Under the pieces are notes generated by a model. It saw only the letters and a list, made by a program, of their open reading frames with translations. It had not been told where the DNA came from and did no database searches. 64,000 nt of DNA. Source: Pseudomonadales bacterium (GTDB lineage Bacteria > Pseudomonadota > Gammaproteobacteria > Pseudomonadales > Azotimanducaceae). The translations under genes were made by a program, and so were the position numbers. Location of the stretch: NCBI GenBank assembly GCA_023300545.1, contig JALZVT010000011.1, positions 1 through 64,000 on the forward strand, given 5' to 3'. Shown here in pieces: positions 1 through 8,700 of this stretch (position 1 is its first letter; each line of letters starts with the position of its first letter).

Positions 1-1
1 C

Positions 2-538
2 AAGGGCTTCCCTACTGTTGATGGCTTGCGCGCTGCTGAGATCGAATTCACCGATGTCCGCGTCGCTGCGAGCCAGATGGTTGGTGCTGCAGGCAGCGGC
101 CTGGCAACACTCACAGAGGCTATAAACGACGGCATTCTAGCTATTGCCGCTGAGGCGATTGGCGCCATGGAAGTGCTCTACAAAGATACTGTGGAATACA
201 CTCAGGAACGCGAGCAGTTTGATCATCCCATGAGTGACTTCCAGGTGGTGCAACACCGCCTGGTCGAAATGTTCATGGAATACGAAACCTGCAAGAGCCT
301 GCTGTATCGCGCCACTCTTGAAACGGCCCAGAACGCCCCTACCGCCCAGCGCACCATTCATGCGCTGAAGCATATGGTTGGCAAGGCCGGCATCTTTGTT
401 GGTGAGAATGCCGTTCAACTGCACGGCGGCATGGGCATGACTGAAGAGTTGCGCGTTGCACACTACTTCAAGCGCTTGCTGGTGATCGATGCCCAGTTTG
501 GCAACTCAGATCATCATCTGGAACTGTTCGCGGCCTAG
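2..538 (+). CDS. Acyl-CoA dehydrogenase, C-terminal part (5' truncated by window edge)
   Basis: C-terminal about 178 residues of an acyl-CoA dehydrogenase, which oxidises an acyl-CoA to the 2-enoyl-CoA with FAD. The frame is open back to base 2, so the true start lies outside the window. Seen: the flavin-proximal helix with EREQFDHPMSDFQVVQHR, and the C-terminal glycine-rich motif QLHGGMGMTEE, both typical of the all-alpha C-terminal domain. The protein ends about 30 residues after that motif, as in FadE-type enzymes of lipid and sterol-like catabolism. The substrate cannot be told from this part. A REP-like hairpin follows the stop by 16 bp. Confidence 0.9.
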   Translation, partial: KGFPTVDGLRAAEIEFTDVRVAASQMVGAAGSGLATLTEAINDGILAIAAEAIGAMEVLYKDTVEYTQEREQFDHPMSDFQVVQHRLVEMFMEYETCKSLLYRATLETAQNAPTAQRTIHALKHMVGKAGIFVGENAVQLHGGMGMTEELRVAHYFKRLLVIDAQFGNSDHHLELFAA

Positions 539-554
539 AGGTCCAACAGCAACT

Positions 555-578
555 GGGGTCAGAGTTAATTCTGCCCCC
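555..578. repeat. REP-like imperfect palindrome, copy 1 (inverted partner at 19105-19128)
   Basis: A 24-bp element starting GGGGTCAGAG and ending TTCTGCCCCC, itself an imperfect hairpin (GGGGTCAGA against TCTGCCCC). Its exact reverse complement occurs at 19105-19128. It follows a stop codon, as REP-type elements and terminators often do. Elements with GGGGTCAGA arms are, from general knowledge, common near RAYT-type transposases, but no transposase is present here. Confidence 0.75.
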
Positions 579-657
579 AAGCTCTTTAAACGTGTTCCAC
601 TTTTCTTCCGCCTTTGCCATAGTTCCCAATCAATTTCTTGGGGAGTGATACGGGTTG

Positions 658-1461
658 ATGAAATGGCTACGAGAGCCCCTCTGGGTGTTTATTGCCATTG
701 GCGTATTCCTGTTCTGGCTCGATAGCCAGCGGGCCAATGACGACCTAGATATCACCATTACTAGCTCCGACGTTGACCGCCTGACCGCCCAATGGCAGGC
801 ACAGGCTGGACGTGAGCCCACCGAGCAGGAGATGTCTGGGCTCATCGATCAGTTTATCGAAGAAGAGGTCTATTACCGCGAAGCCCTCAAGTACAAACTC
901 GAACGCAACGACACTATTATTCGCCGGCGCCTGGTCCAGAAACTCACGTTCCTCACCGAAGATCTCGCAACCAGTTCTGAGCCCACCACAGCCGAACTCC
1001 AGGCGTTTTATGCAGAACGGCGGGATAGCTACCAAATCGCTCAGAAGTACAGCTTTCAGCACGTCTACTTCAGTCGCGATCGCCGCGATGATGCAGCCGC
1101 TGATGCCGCAGTAGAACTCGAAAGCTTAACCGCTACTGACGACCGCCCCACTGGCGATCCGTTCATGCTGCAATCCAACTTTGCGGAACGCAGCGCACGG
1201 GAAATCGCGAGTACCTTTGGCGTAAAATTTGCGGAATCGCTGCCGTCACTCACGATCAACAAATGGAGTGCGCCAGTCACCTCAGCCTATGGTTCACACC
1301 TGGTGTATCTACATGCGGTCGATGAAAGCTACATCCCGGAATTCGAGGCTGTCGCTAAGCGGGTTAAAACCGACTACGCAACACACGGGCGGCAACAAGC
1401 AAACGACAAGCTAAAAGCGTTGCTGCTTGAGAAATACAACATCACTCGACCTGCCGCATGA
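658..1461 (+). CDS. Membrane-anchored PpiC/SurA-type peptidyl-prolyl isomerase
   Basis: Protein of 267 residues with an N-terminal hydrophobic anchor (about residues 5-22) followed by a periplasmic region resembling the parvulin/SurA foldase family: an acidic helical segment (EQEMSGLIDQFIEEEVYYREA), then a region with the parvulin-like SYQIAQKYSFQHVYFS strand and a C-terminal YGSHLVYLHAVDE segment close to the parvulin end motif. I chose ATG 658 over TTG 655; GGGAG lies 12 bp upstream. The stop overlaps the next start by 4 bp (ATGA), implying coupled translation with the HupE/UreJ-like gene. The central parvulin core is degenerate, so chaperone activity without isomerase activity is possible. 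Confidence 0.75.
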   Translation: MKWLREPLWVFIAIGVFLFWLDSQRANDDLDITITSSDVDRLTAQWQAQAGREPTEQEMSGLIDQFIEEEVYYREALKYKLERNDTIIRRRLVQKLTFLTEDLATSSEPTTAELQAFYAERRDSYQIAQKYSFQHVYFSRDRRDDAAADAAVELESLTATDDRPTGDPFMLQSNFAERSAREIASTFGVKFAESLPSLTINKWSAPVTSAYGSHLVYLHAVDESYIPEFEAVAKRVKTDYATHGRQQANDKLKALLLEKYNITRPAA

Positions 1462-2501
1462 GGCTCTACAATCGCACAGCACTGCGCAATGGCCTGGCGG
1501 GTTGTCTGTTGAGCTGGAAATCAGTCGTGCTGGGTGTAGCCCTTGGGTTTGCGCTCAGCGCTCAGGCCCATGAAATCCGTCCCGGCCTGCTGCAGGTAAG
1601 CCAAACCGCCGATTCAAGCTACAGCGTGGTTTGGAAACAGCCGCTGCTTGGCGACAGACGCTTGCCGCTGGAGCCCCTGTTACAGCCCGACTGTCGCAAG
1701 GTTGATGCACAAATGGAGGCAACCACCAGCGCGCTCATCGAACGTTGGACAACGTCCTGCACGTTGCAGAACATCGAAATAGGTGGCCTAAATCGCACCC
1801 TCACCGACGTCATGCTGGAGTACACCGACCTGCGCGGCGAACAGCAACGCGCGCTACTGAGACCTGAATCGCCTAGCTACGAACTCGGCAGCGGCGGAGC
1901 GGGTTCGGCCTGGCTGTATCTAAAGTTAGGCGTCGAACATTTACTGGCCGGCTACGACCATGTGCTGTTTGTACTCGGCTTACTATTGCTCATTCGCTCA
2001 ACACGATCGCTGCTCATCACCATCACCTGCTTTACGCTTGCACACAGCATTACTCTGGGTCTGTCTGTGCTGGGGTGGGTCACACTGTCTCAGGCAGCTG
2101 TTGAGGCCTGCATCGCGTTGTCGATCGTCTTGCTGGCACGTGAGGCGCTGACCAACGGCGATTCCCTGTTGAAACAAAAACCTTGGCTGGCGGCCTTTGC
2201 CTTTGGCCTTTTACACGGGTTCGGCTTTGCCGGAGCCTTGCGAGACATCGGCCTGCCAGACGACAACCTGTGGGTCGCTCTGCTGTCTTTCAATGTCGGC
2301 ATCGAGATTGGCCAACTGTTACTGGTTGGTGCATGGGTCACACTAGGCTGGCTTGCCACTCGCCTTCTGCCAGAAAAAACCAGGCAAAGCGCAACACCAA
2401 GACTGCAGACTCTCGCCGCCTACGCCATTGGCGGCATGGCAATCTATTGGACCTTACAGAGAGTTTTACCCATGTTTGACAATACTCTGACGCTCACCTG
2501 A
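1458..2501 (+). CDS. HupE/UreJ family membrane protein
   Basis: Protein of 347 residues: signal peptide (about residues 20-38, ending AQA), then an extracytoplasmic beta-rich segment beginning HEIRPGLLQVSQ, then from about residue 150 a polytopic domain with six or seven membrane segments. The membrane part carries GVEHLLAGYDHVLFVLGLLLL and the FTLAHSITLGLSVLG and GLLHGFGFAG motifs that mark HupE/UreJ proteins, whose histidines are thought to bind Ni or other divalent metals. It is translationally coupled to the upstream PpiC-like foldase, a common pairing for this version of the family. No urease or hydrogenase genes lie nearby, so a nickel role is only a family-level guess. Confidence 0.85.
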   Translation: MRLYNRTALRNGLAGCLLSWKSVVLGVALGFALSAQAHEIRPGLLQVSQTADSSYSVVWKQPLLGDRRLPLEPLLQPDCRKVDAQMEATTSALIERWTTSCTLQNIEIGGLNRTLTDVMLEYTDLRGEQQRALLRPESPSYELGSGGAGSAWLYLKLGVEHLLAGYDHVLFVLGLLLLIRSTRSLLITITCFTLAHSITLGLSVLGWVTLSQAAVEACIALSIVLLAREALTNGDSLLKQKPWLAAFAFGLLHGFGFAGALRDIGLPDDNLWVALLSFNVGIEIGQLLLVGAWVTLGWLATRLLPEKTRQSATPRLQTLAAYAIGGMAIYWTLQRVLPMFDNTLTLT

Positions 2502-2591
2502 GCCTCGGACTAAGGCGCTCGAACTGCCGTGTTTTGCGCCTTTGTCTGCTATGGTAATCACTTCGGTTGCAGACACAGGGAGCGTTAGACC

Positions 2592-3038
2592 GTGACAACC
2601 TCAACCCTACCCATCTGGGCGCTAACTTTGGCATTAACTCTCGTTGCTGGGTGTGCCGTCACCTCAGTCGACCCCGTCCTGCCAAAACGCGAGCTCACCA
2701 CGCTCTGCATCGATCACAACCCTGACACCGGCAACAACTACGACAACGAGATTAGCGCCCAGCTCGAGAGCATGGGCATTAAGAGCCGCATGACGGGCGG
2801 CGCCTTTCCAGGTGAGTGTCCGCACCGCCTGCAAACCAGCGTCAACTGGTCTAGTACTCTGATCCCGTATGTCCTCGCATTGAAATTGGTTATAACCGAA
2901 GACAATCGCCCGTTAGGTGACGCCAATTATTATGTGGGGCAGGCCTTCCGCACTCCGGAACGACTGGGCTCTGCTGCCAGCAAAGCAAAACCGCTACTCA
3001 AAAAACTGCTTGCGGAATACAACACCTCAGCGAAATAA
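2592..3038 (+). CDS. Small outer-membrane-type lipoprotein of unknown function
   Basis: A GTG start gives a 148-residue protein with a lipoprotein signal: hydrophobic stretch LALTLVAGC, lipobox VAGC with Cys at about residue 21. The mature part has a conserved-looking ICIDHNPDTGNNYDNEISA-like strand (TTLCIDHNP) and two further cysteines (GECPHR and TLCID) that could pair in the periplasm. It resembles the Sbal_3080 type of small proteobacterial lipoproteins, but I recognise it only loosely. It follows the HupE-like gene after 90 bp and precedes the DUF924 gene on the same strand. Confidence 0.7.
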   Translation: MTTSTLPIWALTLALTLVAGCAVTSVDPVLPKRELTTLCIDHNPDTGNNYDNEISAQLESMGIKSRMTGGAFPGECPHRLQTSVNWSSTLIPYVLALKLVITEDNRPLGDANYYVGQAFRTPERLGSAASKAKPLLKKLLAEYNTSAK

Positions 3039-3049
3039 GGAACACCAAC

Positions 3050-3607
3050 ATTAGGTTTAATCCAGAACAAATCATCACCTTCTGGTTCGACGATATCGCG
3101 CCGCAAGCGCACTGGCGTAAAGACCCTGAATTTGATGCGTTATTGCTTGCGAGATTCGCTGACCTGCACAGCGCAGCCCTTGCCTGCGAACTGCAAAACT
3201 GGCGCGACACCGCCCTCGGTCGACTAGCAGAAATAATTGTGCTCGATCAATTCTCGCGCAACATGTATCGCGATACGCCGCAGGCATTTGCGGGCGATAC
3301 TCTGGCTCTGGCACTCGCCCAAGAAGCACACAGAATCGGTGCTGACAAAGAACTGGCTAAAGAACTGCCCAAAGAGCAACGAGTGTTCCTCTATATGCCC
3401 TGGATGCATAGCGAATCACGCCACATACACATCACCGCCGAGCTACTATTTAGCCAATTAGGGCTCGCCGACAACCTGCGCTTCGAGCGACGCCACCGCC
3501 AGATCATCGATCGATTCGGCCGCTATCCACACCGCAATGCCATTCTAGGCAGGGCCTCGACCCCCGAAGAACTCGAGTTCCTCGCACAACCGGGTTCAAG
3601 CTTCTAA
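3050..3607 (+). CDS. DUF924 family protein, apparent ATT start codon
   Basis: A DUF924 protein of 185 residues (TPR-like helical fold, function unknown). The conserved N-terminus of the family, a PEQIITFWF segment followed by HWRKDPEFD, is encoded from 3062 onward. No ATG, GTG or TTG lies in frame before it. The first canonical-type codon, TTG 3143, would delete that conserved block. ATT at 3050 follows AAGGA (3037-3041) with about 8 bp spacing and is the best start. Other family marks: the IIVLDQFSRNMYRDTP core, the YMPWMHSES segment, and the C-terminal RFGRYPHRNAILGR block ending in a PGSSF tail. A sequencing error changing ATG to ATT cannot be excluded. Confidence 0.85.
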   Translation: MRFNPEQIITFWFDDIAPQAHWRKDPEFDALLLARFADLHSAALACELQNWRDTALGRLAEIIVLDQFSRNMYRDTPQAFAGDTLALALAQEAHRIGADKELAKELPKEQRVFLYMPWMHSESRHIHITAELLFSQLGLADNLRFERRHRQIIDRFGRYPHRNAILGRASTPEELEFLAQPGSSF

Positions 3608-3641
3608 ACTGCGTAACCGCTCTGCATCAAAGGACCTCTGC

Positions 3642-4268
3642 GTGCACAAGCCAACCAATCATCCGGCCCTTCATCCAAGCTTGTCAGCGATCTGTGTCTA
3701 CATGGGCTCAAGCTCAGGCAATCGGCCGGAATACGCACAGGCCGCACAGGCCTTGGGCACAGAGATAGCGCTGCACAATCTTGAACTGGTTTATGGTGGC
3801 GGCAGCGTCGGTCTGATGGGCATCACCGCAGATGCCGCACTGGCAAGCGGTGGTCGAGTGCTGGGTGTGATCACCGAAGCACTCAAAGACATGGAGGTTG
3901 GCCACGACCAACTCAGCGAGCTCGCTGTGGTGCCAGGCATGCACGAACGCAAAGCCCTAATGGCCAGACGCGCGGATGCCTTTGTGGCATTGCCTGGCGG
4001 TTTTGGCACCATGGACGAATTTTTCGAAATCATCACTTGGGCGCAACTGGGCATTCACGGCAAACCCTGCGGGTTGCTGAATGTCGAAGGTTACTTCGAC
4101 AAGCTCATCGAGTTCATGGCGCACTCCGTAACCGAACGCTTTGTCCACGGCGACCATCACAACAACCTGATTGTTGCCCGCACGCCGGCCGAACTGATCG
4201 CAGGCTTTAACGCCCATTATCACAGTCCACCCGCCTCCGCCCAGAAGTGGATCGACACCCCACGCTGA
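3642..4268 (+). CDS. LOG family protein (TIGR00730-type nucleoside 5'-monophosphate phosphoribohydrolase)
   Basis: Protein of 208 residues with a Rossmann-like fold. Members hydrolyse AMP or cytokinin riboside monophosphates to a free base and ribose 5-phosphate. Seen: the N-terminal ICVYMGSSSGNRPEY nucleotide-site strand, YGGGSVGLMG, the MHERKALM arginine region, and the signature PGGFGTMDEFFEI with its catalytic Glu. GTG 3642 is preceded by AAGGA at 3630-3634. The stop TGA (4266-4268) shares its A with the ATG of the next gene, so the two are probably co-translated. It is cytoplasmic and most likely a purine-salvage or nucleotide-cleaning enzyme. Confidence 0.9.
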   Translation: MHKPTNHPALHPSLSAICVYMGSSSGNRPEYAQAAQALGTEIALHNLELVYGGGSVGLMGITADAALASGGRVLGVITEALKDMEVGHDQLSELAVVPGMHERKALMARRADAFVALPGGFGTMDEFFEIITWAQLGIHGKPCGLLNVEGYFDKLIEFMAHSVTERFVHGDHHNNLIVARTPAELIAGFNAHYHSPPASAQKWIDTPR

Positions 4269-4957
4269 TGCTGTATGGCGTACTCATGCTGTTGCTCGCC
4301 GCGTGCGTCTACCTGCCCTCGTTGTGGGTCCGCTGGGTAATGCAGCAATATTCGACAGAAATCGAAGACATGCCCGGAACCGGGGCAGAGCTTGCAATAC
4401 ATCTGCTCGAACAGTTCGACATGAGTGAGCACATCGTAGAAGAAACGACTCCCAACTCAGATCACTACGACCCAAGTGCAAAAGCGGTCCGCCTGAGTCC
4501 AAGCAACTTTTCTGGAAAGTCCCTAACGGCAATCGCTGTTGCTGCCCACGAAGTCGGCCATGCGCTGCAACACCATCGCGATGAAGAAATATTTAAGCTG
4601 CGCAATCGTTACCTACCAACAGCAAAGTTGCTTGAACGTATTGGTATTATGCTGTTGTACCTGCTGCCAATGATTGGCTTTTTGATAAAGGCACCTGCTG
4701 CGGTGTTTGCGCTGATCGCTCTGAGTTTGGTTATGCAGCTGGCAGGCGCACTGTCTTACCTGATCGTTTTGCCAGAAGAAATGGACGCCAGTTTCAACAA
4801 AGCACTGCCGATACTCACCAAAGGCAACTACATACGTTCTCATCACGAAAAAGCCGTGCGCGCGGTGCTTAAAGCGGCTGCCCTCACGTATTTTGCAGCC
4901 GCGCTCGCCAACGTACTTAACATCGGCCGCTGGCTGATGGTATTGATCAGAAGATAG
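4268..4957 (+). CDS. YugP-type membrane zinc metallopeptidase
   Basis: Protein of 229 residues from ATG 4268, which overlaps the preceding stop as TGATG; a GTG at 4247 would add 7 residues. One N-terminal membrane segment, a soluble loop, then the zinc motif HEVGHALQHH at residues 94-103, followed by two closely spaced hydrophobic spans (about 125-165) and a PEEMDASFNKALPIL segment containing the likely third metal ligand. This is the layout of the neutral zinc metallopeptidase family COG2738 (YugP), whose substrates are mostly unknown. It sits in a same-strand run with the LOG gene and the PaiB-like gene. Confidence 0.9.
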   Translation: MLYGVLMLLLAACVYLPSLWVRWVMQQYSTEIEDMPGTGAELAIHLLEQFDMSEHIVEETTPNSDHYDPSAKAVRLSPSNFSGKSLTAIAVAAHEVGHALQHHRDEEIFKLRNRYLPTAKLLERIGIMLLYLLPMIGFLIKAPAAVFALIALSLVMQLAGALSYLIVLPEEMDASFNKALPILTKGNYIRSHHEKAVRAVLKAAALTYFAAALANVLNIGRWLMVLIRR

Positions 4958-4961
4958 TCCC

Positions 4962-5618
4962 ATGCACCAGCCCGCCGCTTTTGTTGAGAGCAATCCACAG
5001 ACGCTGAAAAAACTAGTGTCTGACTATCCGCTGGCCACCCTGATCATCGACAGTCCAGGTGGTGTGCTGATCAACCACATCCCGCTGCTTTGGAACGGCA
5101 CAGAGCTTCACGGCCATGTCGCTCGAGCAAACGAACTGGTTGAGGTCCTACAGCGCACTGACAACCAGCCACTCAAAGCGACGGCTGTGTTTCATGGGCC
5201 TGAGGGCTACATCTCCCCTGCCGACTACCCAAGCAAACTCTCCACAGGCAAGGTCGTGCCGACCTGGAACTACGCCGTTGTACATATTCAGGGCACTCTG
5301 CAGCTGCGCGATGACTCAACCTGGGTACGTCAGCAGATCGATGCGCTAACCGAAAAGCAAGAACGGCACGCTGCCAACGCAACGCAACAGGCTACTGACG
5401 AGCACTTACCGTTATGGTCGCTGGATGATGCCCCCGCGACTTTTGCTGACGCACTAACCCGTAGCATCGTCGGCGTGGAATTAGCCATTCACCGCACAGA
5501 AGGCAAGTTCAAGCTCAGTCAAAATCGAACAGACGCCGATCAGCTCGGCGCCAATGCCGGCACTCGCAAACGCCACCATGATCAATTGGCTGAGTTGATG
5601 GAAAAAACCAACAGTTAA
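4962..5618 (+). CDS. PaiB-like FMN-binding regulator/oxidoreductase
   Basis: A PaiB-family protein of 218 residues with a split-barrel FMN-binding fold. In Bacillus, PaiB acts with PaiA as a negative regulator; in most bacteria the role is not known. Seen: an N-terminal YPLATLI segment and LINHIPLLW, the HVARANEL segment, FHGPEGYISPADYPS, and VPTWNYAVVHIQG, which together are diagnostic. The C-terminus carries the EGKFKLSQNRTDAD block and a charged tail. No helix-turn-helix is visible, so DNA binding should not be assumed. It starts 4 bp after the protease gene, so it probably belongs to the same transcription unit. Confidence 0.88.
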   Translation: MHQPAAFVESNPQTLKKLVSDYPLATLIIDSPGGVLINHIPLLWNGTELHGHVARANELVEVLQRTDNQPLKATAVFHGPEGYISPADYPSKLSTGKVVPTWNYAVVHIQGTLQLRDDSTWVRQQIDALTEKQERHAANATQQATDEHLPLWSLDDAPATFADALTRSIVGVELAIHRTEGKFKLSQNRTDADQLGANAGTRKRHHDQLAELMEKTNS

Positions 5619-5792
5619 CAGATCGAGATTAAGCAAAGTGTGCGGCAGTTCAAAATTCTCGAATTGCAAAATCTAGGGCATGTGAGTTACCGATTGAGGA
5701 AACGATAACCAGTTCACGAGATGACCAACACTTCGACTCTAAAATTCTGCGCTGGCGGTGGATTTCCGTCGTACTGAAGCAGGATACTTCGT

Positions 5793-8700
5793 TTGAATCG
5801 ATCAAGAACGTCTGGCAAGACTGCCAGCAGGTCTTCGTGCATCGCACTATTAATTGCGAAAGCACTTCTCGTTACCCTAGCAGCTCTCACAGGCTCCAGC
5901 GCCTGGGCTGAGGCTTGTTACATCGGCGCCGACGGTGGCGACCGCATGGTATACCTGCCTGACAGCACGAGCACCGCCACAGTCATTGAGCTGGGGCCGC
6001 TTGGCGTACCGAACATCGAAGCCGTTGCCAAAGACCCAGTAACCCAGATTCTTTACGGCGCCAACGCCAACACGCTTGGCACAATCAACCTGGATACTGG
6101 TGCCTACGCAAGCCTTGGCTCCTTCGGCACCGCACTTGCCGCAAACGGCGATCTAACCGCCAACGTCGCCCTGTCAGATGTCGATTCCCTCAGTTTCAGT
6201 CCAATCACCGGCAACCTCTTTGGCGTTCAAAACAGTGGCAACGGCGCCATTCTTTTTCAAATCAATACAGCAACGGGTGCTTTAGTACCCGGTGTAATGG
6301 GCGGCGGCAACGACTATCTGATCGTAACTGGCGGCGCGATCGACGATATCGCGATCGATACCACCGGTGAGATGTACTCCTCTCTCGCCACTCGCCTCGC
6401 AGAAATCGACTACACCGCTGTAGGCACCACAGCGACCACCATCGTTGGAAATTTTGGCGGCGGCATCAGTGATATGGAGGGGCTGTCGTTTGATGTATTT
6501 GGCAATCTCATTGGAACAACCGGCACGGGTGGCGCTGCAACCGCAAATAGCCTCTGGCAAGTCGACACCCTCAGTGGAACTGCAAGCTCGCAAGTCACAC
6601 CTGGTGTGCGCAACGACTACGAAGGCGTTGCTTGCTATCACACTCAGGTCGATATCGAACTCAGCAAAACCGTGGCACTAACCACCGACGCGGATGGCTC
6701 CGGCTATTTCAGTACCGGTGACACCGTGCGCTACGACATTGCAGTTACCAACACGCATCCCACATCACTGGTTTCGGCAGTTGCAGTGACCGACGACCTC
6801 TCGGGCCTCGCCGGCCTAGCATTTGTTTCATCTACCGACAATAAGCCTGTAGGCAGCAGTTACGACGAAACCACCGGTCTTTGGAGCGTTGGCGTTATCC
6901 CAGCCAACACCACCTACACCCTATCTGTGTTCTATACCTTGGGTGCAACAGCCGTACCGCTGGTCATCAACACCGCTCAGGTAACCGCAGCCGCTAACTC
7001 AGATCCAGACTCAACAGTAGACAACGATACCGGCAACCAAAGCGAAGACGACGAAGACCGCGCCACTGTTCATCTAAACCCTCAAATCGGCGCCTTAAAA
7101 TCCGCAAGCGTTGGTGCCTTAAATGTTGACGGCACCTTCAACGTTACCTACACCGTGGTCATCGAAAACACGGGCGGCGCAGAACTGTCGTCATTGACGC
7201 TCGTTGATGAGCTCAGTGATCCAACCCAGCTGGGCACCGCTTTCAACGGCGTGGTCAGCGCACCTGTCATAAGCCTTATAAAAACAACCTCTGGTAACAC
7301 AGTGGCCCCCACTACTGCCGGCGCCGCTTTCACAGGAACGGGTTCTGGCACAGCGCTATTGCTCGGTACCGACGGCACCCTTGGCCTTGGTGACCAATAC
7401 CAGGTGGAGTTTACAGTCAGCGTGAACCCCAATGCGGGCAGCGCACCGGCCAACCTCGACAATACGATCATAGCGACCGGCACACCCCCGGGTGGCACTG
7501 CCGTAAGCGACAATAGCGACACAGGCACTGACGCAACAGGCATCCCTACCGGTGATACGCCAGCAACCAATCCCGGCGGACCCGGTTCGCCTACACCAAT
7601 CACACCGCCAGCAGCTACCCCTGAGATTGGGGTAGTCAAGTCATTGACCGCACTGGGATCATTGCAGTCGGACGGAACCTTTGATGCAACCTACACAGCT
7701 CTGGTAGAAAACACCGGGGACGTACGCCTTACAAACCTGACACTCACCGATAATCTCAGTGCGACAACTCAACTGGGTACGGCGTTCAACGGCATCGTGA
7801 GCGCACCTGTTGTTAGTCTGCTCACAAACTCATCAGGCAACGCGGTAGCACCGGGATCAAGTGCTACGGCTTTTACCGGCACAGGAACGGGCACTGCACT
7901 GCTGCTTGGCAGCGACGGTACGCTGGATCCTGGCGATCAGTATCAGGTCGTCTTTGTGATCAATATCGATCCAAGCGCAGCTAGCGCACCAGCTGCTCTC
8001 GACAACACCCTGACCACAACTGGCACACCACCCAGCGGCAGCGCCGTAACCGACAACAGCAACACGGGCACTAACGCCGCCGGTGCGACCACCGGCGAAC
8101 TGCCTTCAAATAACCCCGGCGGTCCCGGCACCCCAACCCCGTTAACGCCACCAACACCCGCCCCTGAAATTGGTGTTGTCAAATCGATCAGCAATATCAG
8201 CGCGCCACACGCAGACGGTACCTTTGATGTCACCTACACATTGCTAATCGAAAACACTGGCAATCAGTCGTTGGGTAGCCTGACACTGACAGACGACCTG
8301 AGCGACCCGACGCAATTGGGTAGCGCCTTTAATGGCATCATCAGCCCCCCTGTTGTGTCGCTGATCACCAACACATCAACTAAAGCCATAGCTCCGACCA
8401 CCAATGGTGCGGGCTTTACCGGCGACGGGACAGGCACCAACTTACTGCTCGGCACCGATGGTCAAATTGAACCAGGCGATCAATACCAGGTGGTGTTTAT
8501 CGCCAACATTGACCCGAGTGCCACAGGTGCCCCCGCCGCACTCGACAACACCGCAACCGCTGGCGCCAGCCCACCAAGTGGCGCCACTATCAGTGACAAC
8601 AGCAACACCGGCACCGATGCAGGGGGCGCTGCCACGGGAGAGCTACCTTCAGACAATCCCGGCGGACCAGGCACACCCACGCCAGTGACCCCGCCAGCAC

